Shown piece after piece: positions 1-8,987 of a stretch of DNA of 64,000 nucleotides. Position 1 is the first letter of the stretch; each line of letters opens with the position of its first letter. Location: contig JAFEAV010000014.1 in the NCBI GenBank assembly GCA_018266215.1, forward strand, positions 35,163 through 99,162, written 5' to 3'. This DNA is from Cyanobacteria bacterium SZAS LIN-3. Lineage in GTDB: Bacteria; Cyanobacteriota; Vampirovibrionia; Obscuribacterales; Obscuribacteraceae. Below the pieces are notes generated by a model, which worked only from the letters and a program-made list of their open reading frames with translations, did not search any database and was not told the origin of the DNA. The translations under genes and the position numbers were made by a program.

Positions 1-129
1 GTGTATCAGCTGTGCTCCTTTTCCAGCGCGATCGCCCTGGCGAGACCGGATGAGTTAACGCATTCTCGTTAAGGCCGACACCCTTTTGCCCGGAGCGCTA
101 TACTTTTAATAGCGTGGTATGGGGGATCC

Positions 130-924
130 TTGAATCGATATCATATTTTGTTCTGGGGGCTGCCGTGCGCAATTCCCGCTGTCTTATGCGCCATTCCTGC
201 CTTTGCCTCTTCAGCCTTTGCCGGGGAATCTACCGGTCTTAAGCTAAAGCAAACTGCGCCTTCTGTTGGCCCTGTCACTATCTATCTCACTCCGAGCGGG
301 TTGAGGGTAAACAAGGGAGACGTCATAACTATCGCACGGGCTCCTAAATGGCAGGTCTACTGGTATAACGCCAAAAAGAAGATATTCCTGACCGAGTCGT
401 TTGAGAAGGCCCTCAAGGCTACTTCACTGATTGAAAGTACTTCAACGGCAATACTGGACGTGAATCGTCCCTGGAAAAAGGGGGAAACGGAAGTCATAGC
501 GGGGCTGCCGGCTACCGTTTTTCGCAACGAGCCCTCCGGCAAGCTAACATCCAATGCCGTGCGCAATATCAGGTATTGGCAATATCTGGATAAGCAATTG
601 CCCCGCCAGTGCGGCGAATGGCTGGCAACCTGTTATGCCGTGCCCTACCTGGGTGGCATACCACTGCGCTGTAAATATATTGGCACAAGTTCCGCTTTGC
701 TGCCTCTGACCAGATCCGTCGACAGTAATCTTGGTGATCGGGTCTGGCTTGATACGCTCGAGGCGCACAAGGAAACTGTTCCTGACTCGCTTTTTGTAAT
801 CCCGAAAGGCTACAAGGAGGTGCGTAATATCACAGATTTGTATTTAGCGCAGCCGCTTACAAAGGAAAATCCGCTGATTAAAGACCTATTGAAAAATCCC
901 GCGGCTCTTTTTGGCTCGCAGTAG
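130..924 (+). CDS. Secreted hypothetical protein
   Basis: I do not recognise a family. The 264-residue product begins at a TTG codon. Its N-terminus has a hydrophobic core and an Ala-rich cleavage region ending near AFA-GES around residue 31, which reads as a signal peptide, so the protein is probably exported to the periplasm or outer membrane. The rest is a soluble mixed alpha/beta sequence with two close cysteines (near residues 160 and 166) and no membrane span. The gene stands alone and is followed by a hairpin and T-run. A short ATG-less upstream region means the start is uncertain. Export is inferred from composition only. Confidence 0.55.
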   Translation: MNRYHILFWGLPCAIPAVLCAIPAFASSAFAGESTGLKLKQTAPSVGPVTIYLTPSGLRVNKGDVITIARAPKWQVYWYNAKKKIFLTESFEKALKATSLIESTSTAILDVNRPWKKGETEVIAGLPATVFRNEPSGKLTSNAVRNIRYWQYLDKQLPRQCGEWLATCYAVPYLGGIPLRCKYIGTSSALLPLTRSVDSNLGDRVWLDTLEAHKETVPDSLFVIPKGYKEVRNITDLYLAQPLTKENPLIKDLLKNPAALFGSQ

Positions 925-940
925 AAGTGGTCTATGGGGT

Positions 941-965
941 GGCACCATTGGTGGTGCTGATTTTT
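941..965 (+). terminator. Probable intrinsic terminator after the first gene
   Basis: Six-base stem GGCACC/GGTGCT (one G-T pair, 6-base loop), then GA and five T. It lies 17 bases after the stop codon of the upstream plus-strand gene. The stem is short, so efficiency is uncertain. Confidence 0.4.
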
Positions 966-971
966 GACTTT

Positions 972-1059
972 TTGGCCGATCTCATGACGTCTTGAACCTT
1001 GACTATTTGTGCTTTTAGGGGAGTTTTTTATTCGAATTGGCCGATCTTTTGGCCGATCT
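972..1059. repeat. Three copies of an 11-base direct repeat
   Basis: TTGGCCGATCT occurs at 972-982, 1037-1047 and 1049-1059. The last two start exactly 12 bases apart. They sit between two convergent genes, so they are not in an obvious promoter position. A protein-binding array or a degraded repeat is possible; no function is shown. Confidence 0.5.
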
Positions 1060-1077
1060 TATCTTATCCTACTTTGT

Positions 1078-2814
1078 CTAAAAAGGGACCGGAATGGCAG
1101 GTAAAATCACGGGATTTAGCATCGAGTGCCAGGTCAGGTAACCACCCGACAGGTTTTGTACTCTAAATCCGTGTTGCTTGAGGATTCGATAGGCAATGTA
1201 CGAGCGCTGCCCGCTCTGACAATAGGTAACGATGTCCTTGTCTGCCGGTATCTCGGAGAGGCGATTTCTCAGCTCAGGCAATGGGATGTGAATGCTGCCC
1301 CCAATATGTCCGCGCTCGCGCTCAGCGCTCGAGCGCACATCAATGAGACATGCTCCTCCTTTGCTCAATGCTTCAACTTGATGCCAGTGTACTTGTTCCG
1401 TAAATCCGTCGAGCACATTGGTGCCAGCCATACCGGCCAGATTGATTGGGTCCTTGGCTGACCCAAATGGTGGTGCGTAGGCCAGCTCCAGTTCGGCCAG
1501 ATCGCGAATTGTCATGCGCGCTTTTATTGCAGTGGCCAGTACGTCTATACGCTTATCTACTCCGTCCTTACCTACCACCTGTGCACCTAGTAAGGTACCA
1601 CTCTCCTTTTGGAACAGCACTTTCATGTCCAGTCGTTCGGCGCCGGGATAATAGCCAGCATGATTGGTCGGGTGTATGTAAATCATTTCGTAGGCTATGT
1701 TGTCGGCTTTCAGTTGTAATTCATTCAATCCTACCGAAGTCACTGTTAAATCGAATACCCGTAGAATGGCAGTACCTATTGTGCCGCTGTAAACCTCCCT
1801 CGCACCCAGGATGTTGTTGGCTGCGATGCGGCCCTGTCGGTTGGCGGGACCTCCCAGAGCAATCAACGTCCACTCTCCATTAACAGGGTGGCGGACTTCG
1901 ATTGCGTCTCCCACCGCCCATATGCCGGGTGCGCTGGTTTGAAGATTTTCGTTTACCCTGATGCCGCCGCGCTCACCAATAGTCAGCCCGGCATTGCGCG
2001 CGAGGGTCACCTCTGGTCTGATACCAAGCCCGAGGATAACAAGATCGGCGGCAATAGGCGCGTTGTCCCCAGCCAGTACCCAACAGGATTTTGGCATGTC
2101 CGCCTGTGGCGATGGTACTTCAGATGGTGCCCGGAAAGCAGCAATGGTTTCCCCCAGGACGAGGTTGACTCCATGTTTGCGCAACTCGCTGTGCACCAAC
2201 GAGGCCATTTCGGGATCTATCGGTGCCAGCACCTGCTCTTTGCCGTCTATGAGTGTGACGTCGAGTCCTCTGCGCACGAGTTGCTCGGCCATCTCCAGCC
2301 CGATGAAGCCTCCTCCTGCCACTACTGCTCTAAGAGGTTTGTTCTCGTCAAACCATGTTTGAATAGTCTCAACATCCTCAATACTGCGCAGTGCAAATAC
2401 TCCCGGCAGGTCAATTCCAGGCACTCTCGGCCTGATTGGCGCCGCTCCGGTGGACAGGATGAGGTCATCGTAACTTTCCTGCGATGTCTCGCCGGTGGTT
2501 AAATCCTTAACCATTACGGACTTGCTTTGAGGGTCGATTGCGATGACTTCATGAAGGACTCTGATGTCGAGGTTAAGTCTGGCCTTAAGTGACGCTGGAG
2601 TCTGCACCAGCAGAGCATCTTGCGACTTAATTTCTCCGCCGATGAAGTATGGCAGACCGCAGTTTGCATAAGAGACATGACCACTGCGTTCAAAGACAAT
2701 AATTTGCGAGTCCTCAGAAAGACGTCGCGCCCTGGCTGCCGCGCTCATGCCGCCGGCGACGCCGCCGACGATTACAATTTTCTTTGCCGGCGCTTCTGCA
2801 CCCATAGTTTTCAT
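1078..2814 (-). CDS. CoA-disulfide reductase-like FAD enzyme with C-terminal rhodanese domain
   Basis: This 578-residue flavoprotein fits the CoADR-Rhd family (pyridine nucleotide-disulfide oxidoreductase fused to rhodanese), which reduces CoA disulfide, persulfides or polysulfide with NAD(P)H in the cytoplasm. An FAD-binding Rossmann motif (IVIVGGVAGGMSAA) lies at residues 13-27. The single redox cysteine is C52 in SYANCGLPYF, the family active-site pattern. A second NAD-binding motif (VVAGGGFIGLEMAEQL) lies near residue 170. The C-terminal ~100 residues are a rhodanese domain with C532 in the CQSGQRS loop. I chose the ATG at 2814 because an AGAAGGAG Shine-Dalgarno stands 7 bases before it; an in-frame ATG further upstream (2859) adds 15 residues unlike the family. 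The hemerythrin gene upstream is probably co-transcribed. The substrate (CoA, sulfur or NO-derived species) cannot be settled from sequence. Confidence 0.88.
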   Translation of the reverse strand: MKTMGAEAPAKKIVIVGGVAGGMSAAARARRLSEDSQIIVFERSGHVSYANCGLPYFIGGEIKSQDALLVQTPASLKARLNLDIRVLHEVIAIDPQSKSVMVKDLTTGETSQESYDDLILSTGAAPIRPRVPGIDLPGVFALRSIEDVETIQTWFDENKPLRAVVAGGGFIGLEMAEQLVRRGLDVTLIDGKEQVLAPIDPEMASLVHSELRKHGVNLVLGETIAAFRAPSEVPSPQADMPKSCWVLAGDNAPIAADLVILGLGIRPEVTLARNAGLTIGERGGIRVNENLQTSAPGIWAVGDAIEVRHPVNGEWTLIALGGPANRQGRIAANNILGAREVYSGTIGTAILRVFDLTVTSVGLNELQLKADNIAYEMIYIHPTNHAGYYPGAERLDMKVLFQKESGTLLGAQVVGKDGVDKRIDVLATAIKARMTIRDLAELELAYAPPFGSAKDPINLAGMAGTNVLDGFTEQVHWHQVEALSKGGACLIDVRSSAERERGHIGGSIHIPLPELRNRLSEIPADKDIVTYCQSGQRSYIAYRILKQHGFRVQNLSGGYLTWHSMLNPVILPAIPVPF

Positions 2815-2953
2815 GATTGGTCTCCTTCTGACATCCGGCCTGAGCAGGCTCAGGGGCAATTCCTAATTCACTATATCGCTAATCGGTTATATGGTGAATC
2901 GTCCGAAGGGATGATTGTGCGATCACGGGGGAGACTTTTACGTCTAAGCAATA

Positions 2954-3445
2954 TCAGTTTGAGAGAGCTGTACTCTTTTTCAAGAGAGCTATAAACATTG
3001 GATGCACTTGTGTGTTTTCTTTCTCGACGTGCGCGACGAAATCATCCTGCACCCTTTCGAGGTGAGCGAGTAGCTTATCTCTCAACTCGCTTGAGGGGGT
3101 GGTTTCTGCAATTGTTTTTTGAATGCCTGTCAGGGCATTGCCGCATCCATCGTGTTCCTTCTCCATTTCGGCCAGGCGTTCAAGCAGATCCATCTCAGTT
3201 GGCACTACGGCATCGCCGCATTCGAGCGCCACACCTGTGGGAAACAAGATCAGCTCCTCATCTTTAAGGTGCGCTTCAACTTTAGACCTCACTTTGGCAT
3301 AGAGCTGCCTGGCCTCGCTCAAGCGATCATTGTCCGGATATTCTGCCGACAATAGATCAATAAGTTCGTTGATGCGTGGCAGCTCCCGCCGCAACAGGCT
3401 GTGATGACTGCTCATAATATCTTCGACGATTGATTGGAAAGTCAT
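2954..3445 (-). CDS. Hemerythrin-like HHE domain protein
   Basis: The 163-residue helical protein carries the His/Glu pattern of the hemerythrin HHE fold: HH at 14-15, then HLKDEE near residue 60, EKEHD near 100, and HVEKENTQVHP near 145-155. This is a di-iron site that binds O2, NO or peroxide. It resembles the C-terminal domain of YtfE/ScdA iron-sulfur repair proteins but lacks the ScdA_N domain. The start is the ATG at 3445, preceded by GGGAG at 8 bases; the TTG five codons upstream has no such site. It lies 139 bases upstream of the CoADR-rhodanese gene on the same strand, so a joint role in nitrosative or oxidative/sulfur stress is plausible. Confidence 0.82.
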   Translation of the reverse strand: MTFQSIVEDIMSSHHSLLRRELPRINELIDLLSAEYPDNDRLSEARQLYAKVRSKVEAHLKDEELILFPTGVALECGDAVVPTEMDLLERLAEMEKEHDGCGNALTGIQKTIAETTPSSELRDKLLAHLERVQDDFVAHVEKENTQVHPMFIALLKKSTALSN

Positions 3446-3875
3446 AAAATCAGCTCCCAAGTTTTTGAAGTGCGCTGTGCAACACGGCCAGATCCTTCTT
3501 GTCGACGAACTAAGGCCCAGGATATTCCTCTAATAAAAGCATCTGGACAGTTTCAACGAGTTGTCTTAATGTTTGGTCGATAGCTGGCCAGGCCCTGGCA
3601 AAAGTGGTATCTTAGGGAAATAGTTTAACTGGCGGAGGGCTGTACCATGTTTATCAAAGTGAATCGCAGCCTAGCCTGCTTTTAGGATTTGTCGAAGACA
3701 AGCCCGTTTAGTTCTGTTGCAGTGCAGTCATATTGCGCTGATTGAATCATTGTCGATCCCAGGTCAGGCCGCCCTTTGGTGTCTGTTCCTGCTGGATTGG
3801 CTGTTCCGAAAATCAATGCCCCGGCAAAGTGTTTTTGCCAGGGCCGACTAAATCTAAACTGGAGCATCATTCAAA
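3446..3875. other. 430-base intergenic region
   Basis: This is the divergent gap between the hemerythrin and HEAT-like genes. It must hold both promoters, but I could not place convincing -35/-10 pairs. A 12-codon ORF (3646-3684) has GGAGG seven bases before its ATG and could be a leader peptide or chance. A short palindrome GCCAGgccCTGGC lies at 3587-3599. A 62-codon minus ORF in the gap has no coding support. Confidence 0.4.
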
Positions 3876-5225
3876 ATGAATATACGAAAATTGACCCCGT
3901 GCGAGTTTGCGCGGGCGATTAAACTCGGCCTTGGACGGGCTTTTCTGCACGTCGTTGAGTACGGGGACAGTGGCATCGAAAAAGAAATCGAGGAAGCTCT
4001 TCTGAATTGTCATGTCTACGACTGGCAAATTGAAGGCACGCGCGCTTATTGGGTATTCAATATAGCTGAGGCTACCGGTCGATTGCGATATTACGCGGAG
4101 CGAGTTCTGGAACGCTGCGATAAGGAGGAATTTTCAGAGAATAATCTCGCCCACCAGATTCAGATTGCCTGGCAGTTTTTTGAGTCTGGTTATTCGGCCT
4201 TTCGCCCTCTTGCTTTTCAGCTTTACCCCCGGTTAATTGCAGAGAATCCGTACCGAGCCGGATGCGGAACGCGGCTAGTTGATTTGGCCGGTGCTTTTGG
4301 GTTGGCGTTTGCAGCGCGAACGATTGGTAACGCAGTCACAAAAATAGATGACTACGCTTGCTCATGCATCTACGAGCATTGTGAAGACCTACTCAGCGAG
4401 GCTGACACCAGGGATACTCTCCAGTCTCTAGCGGCCGATGATGACTCTATTCGTCGCTTCCTGGATGCCTGTGCCCGGCATCGAGAGTCGACTGAAGCCG
4501 CTCCCTTGCCCAGACGGCCACGCCCTACGTTAGAGGCGATACTAGAGAAAGTTGAGCGTGGCGAGCATGCGCCATCCGGCCTCTGGTACAGGCATGTTGG
4601 TACCCACATTTCAGACGATGAGGCGCGCAAGCTATGTTCCCTCATGGAGGAGACCCATGATCCCTGGCGAGAGCTGGCATATCTGCGAATGTTTGCCAAC
4701 CGGCCTATGCCTGAGCTGAGTAGCAAGGTGCTTCAGCTTCTGAATTCGCCCGATCATTACGTAGCGTCTGCCGCTGCCGATGCGCTCGGGCAGTTGAAAA
4801 ATTCATTAGTTCGAGAGACGGCTTTAAGGCTCTTAGACTCCTGTGAGCAAGGAAAAATTGCAACTGGTTTCGAACTTCTCAAACAAAACTATGAGGCAGG
4901 CGATGAGGACGCAATCAGGCGAGCCTTGCTGTTAATTAGCGATGAAGAGCTGTTGCACTCGGTTGGAATGGATATTAGAACAATGGCTGAAGAGAACGAG
5001 AATGCTGAACTGGCAGAATTTGTCCACTGGTTTTATGAGAATGGTCCGGACAGTTGGTGCCGCCGTTACTTTCTTCAGGAATTAGTTGAAAGGAATGTCT
5101 GTCCCCCGGAGATTTTGTTTGAAGCGCAGTGGGACGGTGCCGACGAGACTCAGTATTATGCAAGGGCGATTTTGGCCAGGGCGGAAGCCGGCGCTGACAA
5201 GCCGGCGAGGAGTGACCCTAACTAG
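3876..5225 (+). CDS. Hypothetical HEAT-like helical repeat protein
   Basis: The 449-residue cytoplasmic protein has no signal peptide or membrane span. It is almost entirely helical. Residues ~275-330 look like a HEAT/PBS-type repeat (LNSPDHYVASAAADALGQL followed by VRETALRLLDS). The N-terminal ~150 residues are Trp/Tyr-rich and unlike anything I can name. HEAT-type solenoids are usually protein-binding scaffolds, but the partner is unknown. Start ATG 3876 has GGAG eleven bases upstream. It stands alone between divergent and downstream promoters. Confidence 0.6.
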   Translation: MNIRKLTPCEFARAIKLGLGRAFLHVVEYGDSGIEKEIEEALLNCHVYDWQIEGTRAYWVFNIAEATGRLRYYAERVLERCDKEEFSENNLAHQIQIAWQFFESGYSAFRPLAFQLYPRLIAENPYRAGCGTRLVDLAGAFGLAFAARTIGNAVTKIDDYACSCIYEHCEDLLSEADTRDTLQSLAADDDSIRRFLDACARHRESTEAAPLPRRPRPTLEAILEKVERGEHAPSGLWYRHVGTHISDDEARKLCSLMEETHDPWRELAYLRMFANRPMPELSSKVLQLLNSPDHYVASAAADALGQLKNSLVRETALRLLDSCEQGKIATGFELLKQNYEAGDEDAIRRALLLISDEELLHSVGMDIRTMAEENENAELAEFVHWFYENGPDSWCRRYFLQELVERNVCPPEILFEAQWDGADETQYYARAILARAEAGADKPARSDPN

Positions 5226-5361
5226 AATGGAGCCATCTATTTGAGTTACTGGGAGCGTCTGCTCACTCTCACTTCCGAAATATTCTCATGGGGTAATTGA
5301 TTGCCGGCTGAGCGATTGTATAATCATACGCTCAGGTATTGGCAAGAGTGAGTGTCTACAG

Positions 5362-6321
5362 ATGCGTCTAATAATGGTGGCTTCCCTGGTATGTTCTTTT
5401 GCTGTCACGGCGCCTGGCCCAGGGAGTCAGCAGTTCAACGCAGATCTCTCCAGCCTGGAAGATAGATTTTTCTGTCATGAGTACACCAGCGATACCCCAG
5501 ACCAGCGATTGGACCGTCTGGACCAAATGGTTTTTGGACGTGTGCGTTCTGGATCCGTCGATAAACGCCTGACCAGTCTCTTGTTGAGTGTGCCAAACGT
5601 GGAAGCACAATCTGTGCAGCCCAATGCCTCAACACCACAGCAAGCTGCTGCACCGCTTAAAAGCGAAAGTCCACAACTGGATACAACTCAAATACCGCAG
5701 TCCTCGCCTGCTCCTGATCCATCGAATGACTACTATCCAACAGTAACTGCTCTGGAAGAACAAATCGCACATAAGACTGAAGTACTGCTGCCGGTGCAGG
5801 AACGATTGGCGCGACTGGAAACAATTGCTTTCGGCAAACCTTCCACTTCGAATGATTTGAGCGCGCGGGTTGACCGGCTGAAACAATACGTGAGCCGGCA
5901 AAATGGTGGTAATGAAGATTATTTGACTACTTCCAACGCCGTTAGTATGCCGTCGTCCGATACCGGCCTGAATGCTGAAGTGAGTTTGATGGAGCGGGAA
6001 GTATTTGGAAAGACCTACGGTCGAGACAGCTTGAGCAGCAGATTGACGAGGTTGGAGCAAGCCGTCCTACCGCAACAACCGCAGCAAACTTTCACGCCGC
6101 TTGAATCGCGCGCCGAGAGACTTATGACGGTTCTGAATAGCCGGAACACTGGACCTTTCTATGGCTCACCAGCTTCGACCGGGCAAAGTGTCATTGCCAC
6201 TGCCCGGAACGGTAATAAGCCGAAGGGTCATCCATTTTTGCATAAACTCGGTGTGGCCCTGGGCGAAATCGGCGGAATGGCCGCTCGCAGCATGATGTAT
6301 GGCGGCTACGGTTACTATTGA
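5362..6321 (+). CDS. Secreted protein with three E/D-x-x-x-FGK ... RLxRLE-type repeats
   Basis: The 319-residue protein starts with a short hydrophobic N-terminus (residues 1-20), a likely signal peptide. Three imperfect repeats follow: QMVFGRVRSGSVDKRLTSL near 52-72, TIAFGKPSTSNDLSARVDRL near 153-173, and REVFGKTYGRDSLSSRLTRLE near 212-232. Each is an acidic helix, FGK/FGR, a polar turn and an R-L-x-x-L helix. Pro/Gln-rich linkers separate them. The C-terminus has a Gly/Tyr-rich tail (MYGGYGYY). Such repeats are typical of secreted proteins in this lineage, but I know no assigned function. It ends 5 bases before the convergent neighbour. Confidence 0.6.
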   Translation: MRLIMVASLVCSFAVTAPGPGSQQFNADLSSLEDRFFCHEYTSDTPDQRLDRLDQMVFGRVRSGSVDKRLTSLLLSVPNVEAQSVQPNASTPQQAAAPLKSESPQLDTTQIPQSSPAPDPSNDYYPTVTALEEQIAHKTEVLLPVQERLARLETIAFGKPSTSNDLSARVDRLKQYVSRQNGGNEDYLTTSNAVSMPSSDTGLNAEVSLMEREVFGKTYGRDSLSSRLTRLEQAVLPQQPQQTFTPLESRAERLMTVLNSRNTGPFYGSPASTGQSVIATARNGNKPKGHPFLHKLGVALGEIGGMAARSMMYGGYGYY

Positions 6322-6326
6322 TTGGG

Positions 6327-7457
6327 CTACTTTCGCTCGAATAATTGTGCCTGAAGAAACAACATTTCCAGTTTTTCCATGTCGCTCCTGGCTCCATCCA
6401 TCAACCTGTGCGCACGGTTCCAGTCGGCGCAGAGAAAAGCTCGGTAGGCGTAGCTGTAACTCTGGCAGGCGGCAAAGGTTCTGAGGCGGAGCAATTCGCG
6501 GTCGTCGACCCGGTCTTCCAGAAGCAGTTTCAATTCATCCGCTATCTGTTTGAATTCTTCCGGGGTAACGTCATTATCAGGCTCCCTTAGTTTCTCTGCT
6601 GCAGGAGATGCTGTATCTTCGTCAGCATCGAGGTTGTCTGGGCGCCGCCCAATTTCCACAAGGAAACCATCAAGATCAGCAACACTGGTCCGCAGCGCAA
6701 GCATCAATTTTTGCAGTCCGCCACGATTGTTATCACCGTACGCCGCGATTGTGCCAATAAGGTCCTTTTCCGCCCGGGCGAACGCCGTCGAAAATTTCTT
6801 CATCAGCTTTTCCTCGCTTCGCACAGGCTTGAGCAAAAATTTTTGTCTCGCCTTGTTAACGCGTTTGATTAGATTGAAGATCGTGGACGCTTCGCCCGGC
6901 AGTCTCAGTCTCTCGCATTTGTTTGCCAGGGACACCTCTCCAGGATGTTCTTGTTCCGCTGCATAACAAATATGCGCATGCAGCAGAAGCCCTCCAAGCG
7001 CGGTAAATTCCGCTGACTCTGCACTGCCGGTGCGCAGAAAGTTGAGAGCGTCTTCGTGGATCTCAACGCACTCAACAAACCACCGCTTCACGGCGGGCCC
7101 CAGCCGGCAATTTTTCCATTCGATAACAGTTTTAAACTCGACAATGCCGCCGCCAAGCAAGCTTATATATTCTTGCGCTGTATCGGCAAACTTTTCCGGA
7201 ATGACTGCAGCCTCAATGTGCATGTGGCGTAACGCCAGCCGCAGGTGGACCTCGGCCAGCTGGGCCTCAGAGCGCGAGCGGCTTTGCATGCCGTCCATAC
7301 CACTGGTCCTGGCCTGCACGAGAGACTGTTCTGCGCTTATCAGATGTGTTTCGGCCTGCTCACAAAATTGTGCGTGCTCACATGCTGAAACAAATTCGCG
7401 GGCCTGGTCGATTCGCGCTTGCAGTTTATCGAGACTGGCTTTTGTCGGACCGCCCAT
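6327..7457 (-). CDS. Hypothetical all-helical protein
   Basis: This 376-residue protein is charged and helical with no signal or membrane span. Residues ~10-100 look like two helical hairpins (TPR-like without consensus). A Lys/Arg-rich central part (~200-235) and an acidic stretch (~285-310) follow. Its ATG follows directly after the TAG stop of the upstream gene (TAGATG), so the two are almost certainly translationally coupled and may form a complex. No family recognised. Confidence 0.55.
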   Translation of the reverse strand: MGGPTKASLDKLQARIDQAREFVSACEHAQFCEQAETHLISAEQSLVQARTSGMDGMQSRSRSEAQLAEVHLRLALRHMHIEAAVIPEKFADTAQEYISLLGGGIVEFKTVIEWKNCRLGPAVKRWFVECVEIHEDALNFLRTGSAESAEFTALGGLLLHAHICYAAEQEHPGEVSLANKCERLRLPGEASTIFNLIKRVNKARQKFLLKPVRSEEKLMKKFSTAFARAEKDLIGTIAAYGDNNRGGLQKLMLALRTSVADLDGFLVEIGRRPDNLDADEDTASPAAEKLREPDNDVTPEEFKQIADELKLLLEDRVDDRELLRLRTFAACQSYSYAYRAFLCADWNRAHRLMDGARSDMEKLEMLFLQAQLFERK

Positions 7458-7862
7458 CTAACTGTTGCCCTTTGAGCTCTTGCTCCCGCGCTCGCCGCGG
7501 CCATCAATCCTGTCGATAGCCTGTCGCAACTCATCGATCTTTTCTCTGGCTTCTTTTTGCCACTGAGGGCAGAGCTCCAGGAAGTCCGCCTCACCAAGCA
7601 AGGCCTCGATCCTCTCGGCTTCAAATGCCTCGCGAGCGAAACGCAGCCGCAGCAGGCCGACGTCGATAAAAGCCCACGCCCGTTTGAGATCCTTTTCTGC
7701 CAGTCTTTCGATGCTCTGGGCGACGGCCTTACCGGCAAAATCGACGTTATGAGCGATGGTCGGGTTTGTCCTCGTCTCCTGCAATCCGAGATCACGATTG
7801 AGATCCGCCAGCATGCGCTCGCATGCGACTATAACTTCAATAAGTTCGGACTCGCGCTTCAT
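7458..7862 (-). CDS. Small hypothetical helical protein coupled to downstream gene
   Basis: The 134-residue charged protein is predicted to be nearly all helix, with a basic Ser/Gly tail (GERGSKSSKGNS). It has no signal peptide. Both this protein and the 376-residue product of the downstream gene contain helices with spaced Ala/Leu and Glu/Arg pairs, so they may share a fold, but I cannot align them reliably. The stop codon abuts the next start. Function unknown. Confidence 0.55.
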   Translation of the reverse strand: MKRESELIEVIVACERMLADLNRDLGLQETRTNPTIAHNVDFAGKAVAQSIERLAEKDLKRAWAFIDVGLLRLRFAREAFEAERIEALLGEADFLELCPQWQKEAREKIDELRQAIDRIDGRGERGSKSSKGNS

Positions 7863-7924
7863 CGGCCAGTTGTTTCAGAATCCTCGATCAATTTCAGCCC
7901 GTCAGCAGGTTCGCCTATTCTAGC

Positions 7925-8788
7925 TTATTGCGCGACGGTTTTTTTGATTGGTACTCTGGCGACATCCATCGACCCGGATTTTGCGCCATTGATAAACGGC
8001 AGCATATTGGCAGAGTATTTGCCCTCTCCGATTGAGCCCGGGGCGATCATAGCAATGTTGCCATTGCGGATAGCTATTTCCGTGCGATTTATTATCTGGG
8101 GGTCGGGCTGCTTCATCAGCCACTGATCGCCGATCATGCGCAGGGTGCAGTCGCGATCGAACGAGGCTTTTTCCCAGCCCTTTTTGACTGTCCCATCAGA
8201 TTTTGTCATCACCGAGGAGAAAATCAATTGGCCATCATCCGCTTTGGGTGCGGTGGCGACGAGTTTCATAGTGCCCGTTGAATCCGTCGCTCGAACGATG
8301 ACATTGTCTTTATTATCTTCCCAGGTCACAGTCGTATTTTTCTTAACCGTACCGTCGCGGCTGGTTGCCTGTGATTCAATCGAATTGTTGAAATATCCGG
8401 TGGAGAACTCCAATTTGAAATCTTTCTTTGGCCACTCCATCTGATCGTTTGTGAACTGCAAATCGAGGGCGAGGGCAACATGCGAAAGGTCCTTGGTGCA
8501 CGTTGATGGAAAGGAATCGTGACCGTCTCCGACGTTTCTGTTCGATGGGTTATCTTGTGGAGGCATACTTGTTTCCATTTTCCCGGGGGGCGGGTTGTCG
8601 CGCCGTGGCCCCGAAACCGACGGTCCGTTTATAGCAGGGTTTGCATTCTCCGGAGCGAGTTGTTTGATGGGAGGTCGGCGCCCGTCATCGGAATCACCCA
8701 TGCTGAAAGAGGCAATCTGGTGAATCAGCGGGTTCTGACCAGCTCGGTGATTTGTCTCGTTAATCGCGACTGCATTGAAAATTTCCAT
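7925..8788 (-). CDS. Hypothetical protein, beta-rich C-terminal half
   Basis: This is a 287-residue protein of unknown family. Residues 1-100 are polar, Pro/Asn-rich and probably disordered. Residues ~105-280 are beta-rich with a recurring DGTVKK-type turn (near 145 and 200: RDGTVKKNTTVTW and SDGTVKKGWEKASF), which suggests two related strands or lobes. No signal peptide is visible. Start ATG 8788 has AGGA nine bases upstream. It is 62 bases upstream of the two-gene unit that follows on the same strand and could share its transcript. Confidence 0.5.
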   Translation of the reverse strand: MEIFNAVAINETNHRAGQNPLIHQIASFSMGDSDDGRRPPIKQLAPENANPAINGPSVSGPRRDNPPPGKMETSMPPQDNPSNRNVGDGHDSFPSTCTKDLSHVALALDLQFTNDQMEWPKKDFKLEFSTGYFNNSIESQATSRDGTVKKNTTVTWEDNKDNVIVRATDSTGTMKLVATAPKADDGQLIFSSVMTKSDGTVKKGWEKASFDRDCTLRMIGDQWLMKQPDPQIINRTEIAIRNGNIAMIAPGSIGEGKYSANMLPFINGAKSGSMDVARVPIKKTVAQ

Positions 8789-8987
8789 GGGGGTTTGTCC
8801 TGCTTGAGGGGCAATCTGTCATCCCATTTACCAGCCAGCGCGGTGAAAGCGGCGTGAAAATGGATGGGGGGAAATACGCAGGGGCTGATGTTATCAGTTG
8901 TGTTACTCTGCCAGGCAAGGTCTGGGCGGGAAACTTAATGCATTTTGGTGGGTTTAAGTGGTGGAACGTTGAGGGACGATCTTTTTC

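Noticed and set aside
3682..3870. 62-codon minus-strand ORF in the hemerythrin/HEAT gap
   Set aside because: Low-complexity with no ribosome site or recognisable motif; chance ORF in an intergenic region.
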